Notes under the pieces: generated by a model | The model's input: the letters and a program-made list of their open reading frames with translations, nothing else | What the model was told of the DNA's origin: nothing | Database searches by the model: none | Shown: positions 37,005 to 48,262 of the stretch, piece by piece | Layout of the letters: each line of letters begins with the position of its first letter | Numbering within the stretch: position 1 is the stretch's first letter | Program-made: the position numbers and the translations under genes | NCBI GenBank assembly: GCA_021399435.1 | Contig: JAJTUP010000025.1 | Coordinates: 372,001-436,000 of the forward strand | Origin: Diaporthe sp. PMI_573 | Taxonomy: Eukaryota; Ascomycota; Sordariomycetes; Diaporthales; Diaporthaceae | Reading direction: 5' to 3' | Length of the DNA stretch: 64,000 bases

Positions 37005-37260
37005 CTAATTACCAATAATTCAACAGGTCAGCTAACGGCTAATTATAGTACTTACCCCGTCCTTATTATAAAGAGAAATGGTAATTAAACTTTATAATAT
37101 TACCTAGGTATACCCTTAGTTAAAATCAAGGCTATTCTAGCTAATTCTAGCCCAATTACCTACTAAGCTAAGGCTATAATACCCTCTAGGCACAATTATA
37201 AGGGTGATAAAACCTCTATACAGTATCGCTAAGGTAGGTATATACTAGTAAGTAATGTAC
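37005..37260 (+). pseudogene. Copia reverse transcriptase remnant
   Basis: Recognisable fragments in one frame are SLL-REMVIKLYNIT, SRLF, LILAQLPTKLRL, YPLGTIIRVIKPLYSIAKVGIY, separated by stops. They match the fingers/palm region of Copia reverse transcriptases. The downstream YVDD-type active-site box was not recognised. Confidence 0.7.
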
Positions 37261-38069
37261 TATCACTACTATTATAAATAGTTAAAGATAAGGATGTTAA
37301 CTTTTAACCCATACCTTCTCATTATAAAAGGCCTGGTAGAATTGTTTAGGCTAGTAGGTATATAAACTAACAATACCCTTATTTTCGAGACCCTAGTGTT
37401 TTTAGCTAGAGAAAAAAAGAAGATCTAGAAGGCCAAGATTATCTGCAAGCCGAAAACAACCCTCACGCCTACTAGCCCTATCAACTACAATGGTACCCAG
37501 CTATCGCTTTACAAGGATAGATCTCTTAACGTCAACCAGAAGGGCTAGGCAGAGAAGATCGTAATAATCAACCAGAAGTCACCTGACCGGGCACAACGCT
37601 ACCTTAAACAAAGGGCCCGTGGGGCGTATATAGCCTCTATCTGCCAACCAGAAGCCACGTTTAACCTCTCCGTCGCTGCTCAAGCCCAATTACCCATAGA
37701 CGAGGACTATACCAAGCTGAATAAGCAACTTGGGTAGCAAATCGATAACCTCGCTCGTAGGCTCCGATACATACCCCTTAACCTAACTATCGCCAAGCTA
37801 ATCATCTTCGTCGACAGGTTATTTACTAATAACCAGGATCTAAGCTTACAAATCAGCTTCATACTTACATTAGCTACCAAGGAGCCAAACAGTAATGGAA
37901 CCCAGCAGAAGATACATAGTAACATCTTACACTAGTTCTCAACAAAGTATAAAAGGGTGACCTAGAGCGTGCTAGTATCAGAAATATATAGCATGGCTAG
38001 TAGTTTTAATAGCGCCACTATAGTATCCACTATACTTTACCTTATTACCAACTAACTAGAGCTTCCCCG

Positions 38070-38340
38070 GGTACCCCTCGTCATCTGTACCAACTCGTAC
38101 TTACTATACAAGTACCTGGTTAAGCTAGGGACTACTAAAGAGAAGAGGCTGATGGTAGATATTCTCGCCCTCTGCTAGTCATATGAGAGGAGGGAGATTA
38201 GCGAGATCCGGTAGATCTATAGCGACGATAACCCGGCAGACGCCCTGACAAAGTCATCACCAAACAAGACGCTAGAACACTTTGTATTAACAAACAAGCT
38301 AACGGTGCGTATAGAAGGGTTTATAGACCACCCTCACTTG
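38070..38340 (+). pseudogene. Copia RNase H remnant
   Basis: One frame reads VICTNSYLLYKYLVKLGTTK, EKRLMVDILALC, SYERREISEIR, DNPADALTKSSPNKTLE, with TAG stops between blocks. This is the RNase H end of Copia pol, where DNPADALTK is the hallmark. An expected Asp in the first block is Asn. It ends about 160 bp before the 3' LTR. Confidence 0.8.
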
Positions 38341-38498
38341 GCCGGCAGGGACAGCCAATAGGAGGGCGCCTACGGGATCGTTGGGGTACGCCAGAAGGGC
38401 CTAACGATCATTTAAGTGTTTGGGGCTTTGTGGGCTTTTTAGCCGGTTACGGCGTTCTTTTAGGCATGCTTCTTTTTAAACGTTTAAAAGACTGCCAG

Positions 38499-38753
38499 TG
38501 TGGGTTTGGTGACCGTTGAAGGGACCGCACGCCCGGCCCGGCTGTGGCCAATCAGAAGGGCCGGTCTGGCTTAGTCAGCAGAGGGCTGGCCACTACACCA
38601 AGTGCTTCGGCGCCCACGATGGCGATGGCTTCCCTTCTTCCTTCCGTAGCAAGAATCGAACCCGTACCCAGACACGTACGGTGGTTCCTTTTGCTCGCCC
38701 CTATTTGCACGTGCAAAGACCCCTGACCCTTGGCAGTCAGGGCCGTACCAACA
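38499..38753 (+). repeat. Copia 3' LTR (255 bp)
   Basis: Near-identical to 31242-31496 with one visible mismatch. Its end lies 19 bp before the ATG of the membrane-protein gene. Confidence 0.95.
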
Positions 38754-38758
38754 ACACG
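38754..38758. repeat. Target-site duplication, right copy (ACACG)
   Basis: Directly follows the 3' LTR and matches 31237-31241. Confidence 0.92.
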
Positions 38759-38772
38759 ACTTATTTTCCACA

Positions 38773-41465
38773 ATGGCGAATTCTACATTATGGGGAGGCG
38801 CTAATGCCACAGCGCAGCACACTATTTATCTTGGGACATGGACCAACTGGTCTCGCGGCCAGGTAATGGGAGCAACCCTGACCACGACTCGACAATATGG
38901 CAATTTGCTCATTGCGTTTACTGCCTTCTTCGTCGGCTTTGTTGCTTCACGCTTCTGGAAAATGGCTTGGTTAGTCATGCACCTTCGGATTTCATGCATC
39001 AACTTAATGCGCCGTCTACTAAGCTAACACTAAAAGTGACGCAGTCTGGCATCCCACAGATACTACTCGTCGTCCCAGCAAGAAGATGCCCTCCACCATC
39101 AACGTCAGGTCGTGTTACGAAATTCCGGAAGTTCACTCGAGGGCCTGTTGATGTTCACTCGACTGGCATGGGCATGGCGTTCCTCAGCCGGGCGATGCTT
39201 TCTCCGCATGCTCCCAGCCATCCTTACCGCGTCGTTCTTGCTCGCATCATTCTCCACTGCTGGTGGCTTTTCATCCCAGATCTCTTCCGCCGCCGGCAGT
39301 GATGTTCTCCTAAATGGATCCAACTGTGGTATCTTCGGCACTGCGAGTCTAGCGCAGACTGTCGAAGCAGCAAGCAGTTTGTACTCGAATGCAGCCCAGA
39401 AGATTGGAGAGGCCGCAAATTATGCTCAAAAGTGCTACTCTAGCGGCCAATCTGGCATGTTGGAGTGCTGTACCTACTTTGTTATCGATCACCTACCCTC
39501 AACGGTTGATACGCAAGCGCCGTGTCCATTTCCCGGAGCCGATTTGTGCCGCCTGCAGACTTCCAACTTGCGCCTTGATACAGGACTACTGGACAGCAGT
39601 GAGTTCTTCGGTTTGAACACCCCGAAGAGTCAACGCATCTTCTTTAGGAATGTCCTCGAGTGTGCGCCATTGGTCACAGAGCCATTTGTTCAGGATATTA
39701 GCACCTCCATCAATAACTACACTGTGTACAACTATGGACCCAACTTTCTGGGGCAGAACTACACATACCAGGTTGAAACACTGGCTGGCCAGTATAACAG
39801 GCAGGGAGACAACCCCTTGCGTTCCGATGAGGCCAACTTTGTACTCAAGTAAATTCGGCCCTTCCTCCTCTGAAAGGCATCCCTAGGTACCTTTACTGAC
39901 ATTCGGTGACCGCGCGACGCAGTACGTTAAGCTCTTATCCCGAAAATGGCTCGACAGCCACTTCTGCATCACATTTCATTCCAATCCCTGAGCTGTACAC
40001 TGATGACGGAGACTTGCATCTCATCTTTCTCCAAGGAAATGGGGTTTACTTCTACGAAAACACCACGGATCCATGGTACCGGGCCACACAGTTCGGCGGT
40101 CCTAGGTCCATGGGCGGTAGCTCGAGTGGCCCGAACTCAACGCAGATTGTCTATCAGCCCGAGGAAGCTGCCTCTCCTCTGGCATGCGTCGAGAGGTATC
40201 AGCTCTGCAACGCGAACAGGGAGTGCGGTCCACTAGCAGGGAAGCAAGCCATCCCCCAGGCCGGCCCTCTTTTCAACATGACTGCTTTCGACATTTACAA
40301 TAAAATCGTGCCGAACGATCCGGTCGGGAGTCGCTTTTACTGGTTCTACCTTGGGTTGTTCACTATGGCCACTGACTTGGACGCCATTTTGAAGAACCTT
40401 GGTCCCAAAGCCTTACTGTCTCAACAGAGCCTATTTGACGGACTCATTGGCCCTCTACCGGATGACCAGTGGCAGCTTGACGTGACATACTGGTGGGCTA
40501 CCAGGCTGGCGAGCATCCAAGCTGCCTTTGTTAACACTGTGTATGATACGGGCAACCCCGCTCTGGAAGCCTACCGTATCCGCCCTTACAATTCATACAT
40601 GCAGGACATGTGTAATAATCAGGCAAGCATCCCATGTCATACTGTACGGGGGATGATCACCGCCAGACATAATTGCGCAAACTAGAACTAACCACACAAC
40701 AACCCGCAGAAAACCATAAGGACCGACTACACATCCTTCAGCCTCTTTGGACTATACTTCACCTACATAACAGGCCTGGTGCTCATCATAACATCATTCT
40801 CGTTGGAGCCGGTGATCGCCTGCCTCCACCGCCGCGACCAGGCCCGGAAGCTGAAGCGCGGGGAGTACAAATACCTGGAGTGGGCGTCCAACGGGACCCT
40901 TCAGCTCCAGCGCCTTGCGTACCAGGGCATCAAGTCCGGGATGTGGTCCGGCTACACGGATGACATCCCCATGACCGAGTCGGGTGCCCTGCTCGGGGAC
41001 TTGACGCAGAGCTACCCGGAGGTGGCCCTGGACCAGGAGCAGGGCCCTCGCGGCCCGGCTGGGAAGACGCAAGCTACTGCTGTCCTTCAGGCGGTGACTG
41101 TTGGTTCGGCTGATGGGTCTTCGGACGCTGGAACAGGGGGCACTAGTAGTAATGCAAGCGATGCTGCCTCGACTTTGGTACCAGGAGCTGGATACTCCAA
41201 TCCTGTTCCTGGCCCGCAGTCAACTCCGGGAGACGGGGGTGCGGGCGAAGGCGGACGACACCTTCATCATCAAACGGCTAGCCTTGGATTTGTGCCTGGG
41301 GGGTCAGTTACGCCTGGGTCAGGGGCTGATCCAGTTTCGCCGGTCTCTCCCCTTGCAACACAACTTGCAATCCCTACTGTCGCCCCGAGAGATGTCACAG
41401 TTAAGACCAGCGAGGACTCGCAGCAGAGAGGAACGTCTTCAAGCCACCAAGTGATCAGTTCTTAG
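38773..41465 (+). CDS. Multi-exon membrane protein of unknown function (4 exons, one GC-AG intron)
   Basis: Exons 38773-38969, 39045-39848, 39923-40622 and 40710-41465 join in phase for 818 residues. Introns 1 and 2 are GTTAGT...CAG and GTAAAT...CAG; intron 3 begins GCAAGC, a GC-AG type. Membrane segments: residues about 38-58 (LLIAFTAFFVGFVASRFW), a second near LPAILTASFLLASFSTAGG, and a third after the last intron (LFGLYFTYITGLVLIITSF). Between the second and third lies a large Cys- and N-glycosylation-site-rich domain, probably extracellular. The last 200 residues are a Gly/Ser/Pro-rich tail, probably cytosolic. This architecture recurs in uncharacterised fungal proteins. The Copia 3' LTR ends 19 bp before the ATG, so expression now depends on the LTR or on upstream DNA 7.5 kb away. 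The coding frame is intact. Confidence 0.8.
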
Positions 41466-44400
41466 TGTGAGAGATACTACCCATCTTTCGAGACAACATG
41501 ACGTCTGTTAGCCCTTCGGCAATCGCATTTGTGCCGTTCGGCAAGATCCTGCTGTTGGGATCAAGTGTCAGCCCCGTCTATTCAACGACCGACAATACAG
41601 CTCTTATTGTAACCTGCCCATCAGTCAACAACTCAATGTTGGAGCACGTTGGATCCGATGGATGAATTCTCGTAACGAGCCACATCTACAAGGATAAGAC
41701 AGCTCCCGGACTTTGGCGGTTTCCGGACGTTTCTCATCGTTGTTTCGAGGCTGTGCAAAGGGTGAGGCCACCTGGGTAAAGAGCAGATCGGAAGCATTGA
41801 ACAAATCATACGGGTGTGCCTCGCAATCTTGTTCTCTTGGGTTCACCATGTGTGAGACGGCAGACCGCATGACCAGGCCAGAACATTTAAGTTTTTAAGA
41901 TAATTGGACCTGTTTCTACGGCCGTAGCAGTTGGCGCAGTTGGTACCGAAACCCATCGGGAGTTGGAAATGTTGGGCTCGAATGCACGGGGAACACTTAG
42001 CTGCCGCTGTCAGAGGTGCGGCCCGCGGTGCAGGTGTTGGCAGTCGTAGAATACGGCGGAGCACATGGTTCATCAGGGATAGTTTTCTTATTTTAAACAT
42101 TTGAACCGCTTTTTGGCATGATGACAGCCAGTAAAGGTCTGCCGGGTCGAGTGTTGGGTCTTGCGGCAGAGTGTCGCGTGGTCTCTGGTCTCTGGTCCCG
42201 CCCGAAAGTCATCGGGGAACGGTCAGCCGGCCCCAGTAGGAGGGCAGGCATATGGGTCCGGATCGTACGATTCCATGGGTGTCAGAGAGAGAAAAATCAT
42301 ACGATACCAGCCTAAGCCTGGATGAAAGGGTCCAAATGCTGTTTGGCGGCAAGGCCTTGAATTGACGTATAATGTCGTGTCGCGCTGCTGTTGTCGTCGT
42401 TGGGAAGGAGTTGAAGAGAGCTGCACCTTCCCCACGAAGTTGGGCCTTCTTGACGAACCTGCCACCTCCAAACCACTGCAGACACCTTCCACACACCACC
42501 ACAAAAGGAAAGCATTTCTCCGACCGTCTTCCGCCGCAGAACCTCAGCTACCCGAATTGATTCTCTAGTCTACCATTTTCATTGTCTTTCTTGCACAGGA
42601 TCTCGCCCCTGACGGCCTCGCCATGAATTTTCGAGAGCAGCCCAAGTTGGAGGAAAAAGAAACGAGAAGTGCAATGGCAGCATCGGGCCGACCGACCGAT
42701 GCGTTGCGACCGCCCGCGCCCGCCTGCTGAAAGGCTCGATGCAACCTCGACAAAACCCAGTCAACATGCGATTCCCTCCTATGCGTGGTCTTCCCTAAAG
42801 CAGGGCAGGTTCAGCTCTCCAAATGAACTTGTGCCGTGCAAGGTCCTGATATCCACGAGCATTGGGAGAACGCGAGAACGCGAGCACGCGAGCACGCACA
42901 CCACCACGTCGTGCGACGCCCACGTCAAAGTCCAGATCGGCGCCCAGGTCGGACGGAGTATTGGCGCTAGATGCCACGCACCAAGCACGTTGCAGCTGTC
43001 TGTCACTGGGTTGCACAGCTTGCTGCCCACGAGACCACTCGCCTCCCTAGCTGAGCTCTTCGCCCAACATCCTGGTCCTCAGCTGCTCGGATCGACACAC
43101 CGACGCTGCTTTGGGTCACCTCTGCACGGCGGGCCCCCACCAGGGCCTCCACCCAGCTCCCACAGCCTGCTGTCCACCGCCTGCTCCCAACCCCCGGACC
43201 CGACCGACCGGGACAGGGCGACAGGCGGCATGTAGGCATCTTGACTCTTGACATGCGGCACTAATTTCCAGCTGCCAATTTGGGCCCATTCACGGCTGCC
43301 TGATATCTCGTTTCTCCTACGGCCCACATACGGTGTTCAACAGCTGCCTTCCTAGGGTAGTCTCTCGGCTGAGACAAACTGACTTTGCGTCCGACGTCAT
43401 ACGGAGTGGATGTTTGCATGTCTTTTCATGCTCCCTCTTGTGGCCATGTCAGCACTGAGCCAGTGCTCAGCAGGGGCAGGTGAGGAGGGACGTCTTTGCT
43501 GTGGCTCCTTGGCACCTCCTCACGCTCGTCCCGGTTGCTACCCTAGCATCGATCGGTATGGCCGCTGATGCAACTTTCAATCGGCGGAGTCCTCAGCAAA
43601 CAAATCTGTCGTTCCCGCGAAGCGTTCATTGGTGGCCCCGGGCGCGAAGCAACCTCAACCTCATCAGTAGTTGCAGGGATCCTCATCTCTAGGCCATCAC
43701 GCCCTTCCAGCTCCCATGGGAGACCGCACTCTACCACTGTGTGCCACCCTCCGCCGACACATTCCAAATACCAGAGGTTCCGGAATCCTGGAGCCATGTC
43801 TTACCCAAGAGCCCAATCGCTTCAAGAACGGAGATGCCCCGGAGAACCGGCGCCATGCACCTTGCTTTTGCTGCGGCGTTGCTCTCCCACACATTGTATC
43901 ACGTTCGGAAGGTTGTCGTGCACCACAAGGATTCGAGACCATCTCTGCGAAACCCTCAGGTTCAGCTGTTGATCAATCCGGTACTTCCGCGTGTGCAATC
44001 CAACAAGCCACAGCCATGTTGGGCCCGTTCCACATCGCCGAGTCCCTGGTCCGGGACAGCCACTAACCCTGTCCGACGCCTCTGGCAGGTCGGCTGTGAT
44101 CGAGCAAGCTCGGCGGACGGCAAGTCGACCAGACACACTTCACAACCTCTATTGGCTGAAGAAAAGTTTCTTCAGCAGGAATGCTACCGCTATTCCCACG
44201 GGCTCCCTCACAATCAGTCTTCATCGATGTCTTCAACGGGCATTGGCCACGAGCTGAGCTGCTTAGGCGACAAAATGTTAACAAACATATGGGGCTTGAG
44301 ACATTTAAAGATGAGAGATCAGAAACATTGTTCCGAGTGGCTCAGGGCCATGACTACGAAGCCGGCGGTGCTTTTGAGGAGCTCCACCACCTGGCGGCTG

Positions 44401-44681
44401 AACTAAAAGGCTCAGGCCGTTGCGCTACCACCACGCTATCCAGCCGGGGACCCCTTACCACCCATCATCGTCTCCACCCGGTCTAACTCAGCAAGGAATT
44501 CCGACGGCGAGGCACCCAGCTTAGTCACTGGTGAAGGCTAATTGCTCACGAACGCCAGAGAGGACTACTTCCCCAGGGTCCTACTGAGCTTCCTGTCACC
44601 ACCAGGTCCTAGGCGAGAAGGCATCTTCTCCCCCTTCCTCCAAGATCACTTCACGCCCTTGCTATCGACTGCTTTCGGGGC
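41466..44681. other. Long intergenic region, no gene recognised
   Basis: About 3.2 kb with many short overlapping open frames in all phases, none with a domain. The GC-rich part (42.6-43.3 kb) gives Pro/Arg/Ser-rich translations in several frames at once, the mark of composition rather than coding. The right end is probably the promoter and leader of the Zn2Cys6 gene at 44682. Confidence 0.45.
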
Positions 44682-47289
44682 ATGGATATGAGCGGTAACA
44701 GCCCAGTCGAGAAGCCGAAGAGCGGGCGTTCCGCTACGTCCTGCTTGGAGTGCCAGCGGCGGAAGCAAAAGGTAAATGGCTACGAGGGACATCCCCACTC
44801 ATCCAGTCAACAACCGCTGACACCACACGCAACCAGTGCTCTCGAGAATGGCCATGCAACCACTGTCAGGCCCGGAAGGTGCCACATTTATGCCAGTTCG
44901 CACCCAAGAAAGTAACAACGCCGGAGGATGACTCGTTTGCTGTTCCTGCAAAGTATGGCAGAATCCCAATTGATTACCCTACTACCTCCAGACCGCAAAG
45001 GCGGTTTTCTGACCAGGCACGGACATAGGTCGTCGAGGAAGAGAAAGGAGGGCAGCTCTGAATCCGACACTTCTGTATCGGCTAGCGACCCTGAGCATGG
45101 CCTCTCGGATGGGTTGGCCAAGCTAGGCTACATGCCTAGCCATGATGTCTTTGTCCTTACCAAATCCCCAGCAGATGTAAGTGTGAGGACCCCGCGTGAC
45201 CCTTGCTACCTTATTTAATGCCCCTTCAGTCCTCGTATGGTCATATAGGTGGCAACCAAGATGCCCAATCCGAGGAAATCGAGGCGGCCTTGAAGATCAT
45301 ATTACCGAAGCCGTATACAGGTGCGCACCATTCCACCAGAGCTGTGATCGCCCACTGACGTAGAAGCAAGATGTACTGGTCCAAAACTACCTGGAGACTG
45401 CCAATCTCCAGTACTACCCCATCTTCCCCGAGCAGCTCCGTGGCCAAAGTGCAAAGTGGTGGGAGTTGAGGTCAGCCGGTCAAAAGCTCAGCCCTGAGCT
45501 CACCTGTCTCCTGCTCCGTGTTTGTGCCGTGTCCACCCAGTACTTGGAGTCGTCTCTTCTTCAAAGGCTCGAGTCCGAACTCGGTGAGAAGGCGCAAACC
45601 ATGACCGATCGCTTCCACAAGGCTGCTCAGAAGCTTAGCGCCTCGACTCCTCAGGGAAAGGGTGGCGTTGTGAATGTGCAGCAGCTCTTCCTCGCCGCCA
45701 AATGGTACAAAGGGGAGGCATGTATGGTCGAGTCGTGGCATGCACTCAGCATTGCTGTCCGTGAAGCACAGGAGATAAGTACGTCTGCCACTGACCAGAC
45801 CACCTCTGGTGGTGTCTTTGCCAGCTTATCTTGGAATAATTCTGACCGAGATCACAACCTAGACATGCACAAACCCACCGAGGGCCTGCCAAACTTCGAG
45901 CGTGAGCTGCGCAAGCGAATGTGGTGCATTCTTTGGACTTGGGATTGGTAGGTCCTGTCAAGGCTGTCACAAAGGAATATTGTCGCTAATGCGTATAGGC
46001 AAATGTCAACTCTGCTGTCGCGACCGCTGCTCATCGACCAGGACGACCACACACTAGAAATCCCAGATGGTCGACTCGAGAACATCTCCGACCCCACTGT
46101 GCCCCATCCACTATCATCTGTCGCCCTACAAGCCGAGCTGGGCCTACACGCATCCCATCTATTCCAGAAGCTGAGCATAAACTACTCCGTCGAGCTGGCC
46201 CTCGAGCTTGAAGACGAACTCGAGAAGTGGATGGGCACGTTCCCCGCTGCCCTTCGAGACCATCGACCCGATACACGGTGGGATCAAAAGTATCCCAACA
46301 TTCGCTTCATGCGCTGTCAGATCAATATTATCGCTTACGCATACCTACTTGCGCCTCTGAAACCCTTCCTCTTGTCCAAGCCAGACTCGGAGATGCTGAA
46401 CTCGCCACTGGGAACCAACCTACGCACCAAGGCCGTCGACACCTGCCTCGACCTGATGAGGGCCTCGGAGCAGTTTTATGATCTGCTGTACCCAACGGGC
46501 TTCAAGTACTTCTTCGTGATCTTCTTCATGTTTGACGCCGCCACCGTGCTGTGCTCCGCCATCGTCCACGATACCGATTACAATCTCCCCAAGCGGAGCC
46601 AGTGCATCCGCGCACTACGCACGTCCCAGGAGCTGCTGGACGCCATCAATCACCTCTCCGAGTCCGCGAGGTTGTCCGCCATGCTCCTGCGGAAGCTCAC
46701 CCCGACCCTCCCACTCACTGAGGCCGAGAAGCAGATCCTCGGCGTCGGCTCGCCCGCCACATCCTCAGCCAAGAAGATCAAGACCAGTCCACCCTCATCA
46801 TCACCCTCGGGACACCTTGCCTCGGTGGCGGCCTTCGCCGGTGGCGCCGGCGGCGACTATACCATAGCTAGCGGTCTTGGCACGGGGTCTTCGAGTATCC
46901 CGTCCCCGTTGGCTGGGTCAACGCCGTACGACATGCCGCAGCTCCAAGGACAGTACGCGGTCGCCCCGCTGATGCCGCTTGCGGATGCCGGTGGGATGTC
47001 CGTCATGTCAGCGGCTCCGGAGTGGCCGTATGACTTCACCGCCGGCCTTACCCCTCTCACTCAGGAGCAGATGCAGCAGATGCAGCAGCAGCAGATTCAA
47101 CAGCCTGCGGCCGGCCCAGCGGCTACCCCGGCCCAGCAGCAGGGGCAGCAGCAACAGTTCATCCGGATGAACCCCGGCGACCCGCTCTCCGGCACGTTCC
47201 TCGAGCCGCTCTGGGACTGGGATCATCTTAATATGGACCTGGGTCAGTATTCTATGCCGCCCTTTGCTAGTAGCAGGCCTGAATTTTGA
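44682..47289 (+). CDS. Zn2Cys6 transcription factor with Fungal_trans domain (7 exons)
   Basis: Exons 44682-44771, 44837-44952, 45029-45176, 45230-45320, 45371-45778, 45863-45947 and 45999-47289 join in phase for 742 residues. The zinc cluster at about residues 21-49 is built across intron 1: CLECQRRKQK, then CSREWPCNHCQARK and a last Cys eight residues on. A short basic stretch (SSRKRKEGSS) follows. The middle holds the Fungal_trans domain (DVLVQNYLETANLQYYPIFP, LTCLLLRVCAVSTQYLE, FERELRKRMWCILWTWDWQMSTLLSRP). The end is rich in Gln (QMQQMQQQQIQQ), like an activation domain. Such factors bind CGG-type sites in the nucleus and regulate metabolism; the targets here are unknown. Intron 5 (45779-45862) is 84 bp and open in frame, so its retention would also give a protein. 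Confidence 0.9.
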
Positions 47290-47702
47290 GGGGGGGATAG
47301 TGTGTATGTGGGTGTGGGGATTGGTACTCCTTGAGCAGGCAGGCAGGCATGGTTTTGTTCATATGGCTGTCATCTTGGGTTTGGGCTATAGATTGTATTT
47401 GGCGTCATTGGGCTGAGATGAGCGAGCCGGCTTGTAATGAGAATGGGCTTTGGGATCATATTCTACCTGGGTATCGAGGCTGTGTTGATGTAGTCTAGGG
47501 ACTGATTAGGGTTTCAATCCGATCACTCGTTGCTGAATAAAGGCTTTAGACTTGTTTGATGCTGCCGTGGACATTTTATTGACCCTCTGGATTATGTCAG
47601 TGGAATCCTTTGTAGTAATCCCGGTGTGATGCCAAAGTCATACAATACGAGCTTTGCTTGGGTGTGAGCTCCGCGGTCACAGCATCTATTGTACTCACTG
47701 CT
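47290..47702. other. 3' region of the Zn2Cys6 gene
   Basis: No gene recognised; GT-rich just after the stop codon, then ordinary sequence up to the minisatellite. Confidence 0.5.
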
Positions 47703-47911
47703 CAACCTCGGATAGGACAACCTCCCATGGGACGGGACGACCTCCGAATGGGACAACCTCCGATGGGACGGGACAACCTCCGATGGGACGGGACGACCGC
47801 CGATGGGACGGGACAACCCCCGATGGGACGGGACAACCTCCGATGAGACAACCCCCTATGGGACGGGACAACCTCCTATCGGACGGAACAACCTCTAATG
47901 GGACAACCCCT
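47703..47911 (+). repeat. Minisatellite, about 20-bp unit (GATGGGACGGGACAACCTCC)
   Basis: Roughly a dozen tandem units of 20 bp or of a 15-bp variant lacking one GGGAC, diverging towards the right end. It has open frames in several phases, but these only reflect the repeat. Confidence 0.92.
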
Positions 47912-48106
47912 TCAGAGATAGCCTCTATGAGGAAGACTTTTAGTCGGAGAGTCTTCTGTAGAACAACTTCCTATAGAATCACTAGACTAGAGGTAGGCAA
48001 GCTACAGTGGCTTCATAAGCTACACCGGCTTTACAAGAACCTTTTTTCGAATTTTTGAATGCGGCTGTGTTACCGTGATAATATGTACAGTTGACAACCA
48101 ACCCGG

Positions 48107-48262
48107 TCCAAGTGCCACAGACAAGCGTATTTTCGGCCTAATGTTATCCGCATTGTTTGTGATCTAACGCTGGGCTTTTGAGCGTTTATCACTGAATGAA
48201 GGGACCGCCCACTGCTTGATAAGAGTATAGATATGAATTAAAAACGAAACCACCGCTCCCAC
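48107..48262 (+). repeat. Dispersed repeat, copy B
   Basis: Same-strand partner of 24414-24574, with matching blocks AGTGCCACA, TTATCCGCATTG, TAACGCTGGG, GAGCGTTTA, TGAAGGGACCGCC, ACTGCTT and TTAAAAACGAAACCA. The AACGCT/AGCGTT hairpin is kept. The T/A tract of copy A is absent. Confidence 0.75.

Larger units (their letters stand above)
31242..38753 (+). mobile_element. Ty1/Copia-type LTR retrotransposon, 7.5 kb, coding-dead
   Basis: Two 255-bp LTRs (31242-31496 and 38499-38753) start TGTGGG and end AACA, and are flanked by the 5-bp duplication ACACG. Between them, plus-strand remnants come in Copia order: gag (33406-34725), protease/integrase (about 35150-36250), reverse transcriptase (about 37005-37260) and RNase H (about 38070-38340). 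All are interrupted by many TAG and some TAA codons where Trp or Gln would be expected. That means G-to-A and C-to-T changes as in RIP, and the interior is unusually rich in TA dinucleotides. A long leader (31497-33405) has CT-rich and Pro-coding simple sequence. The LTRs differ at only one base, so the last transposition was recent. Confidence 0.95.

Noticed and set aside
33400..38350. Alternative genetic code or programmed readthrough of TAG in the Copia element
   Set aside because: Active-site residues are lost by the same transition types, TAA stops occur too, and host genes in the window use normal stops; mutation damage explains it better.
42669..43235. A 188-codon plus-strand open frame
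   Set aside because: It lies in GC-rich DNA where several frames on both strands are open at once and give Pro/Arg/Ser-rich, motif-free translations; it is probably compositional.
45321..45370. Apparent frameshift between exons 4 and 5 of the Zn2Cys6/Fungal_trans gene
   Set aside because: Using the acceptor GCAAG at 45370 rather than the nearer TAG restores the frame and the expected YTDVLVQNYLE sequence.
47654..48058. Open frames with repeated GTGQPPMGRD-type units
   Set aside because: They are an effect of the 20-bp tandem repeat; there is no start context, domain or gene structure.
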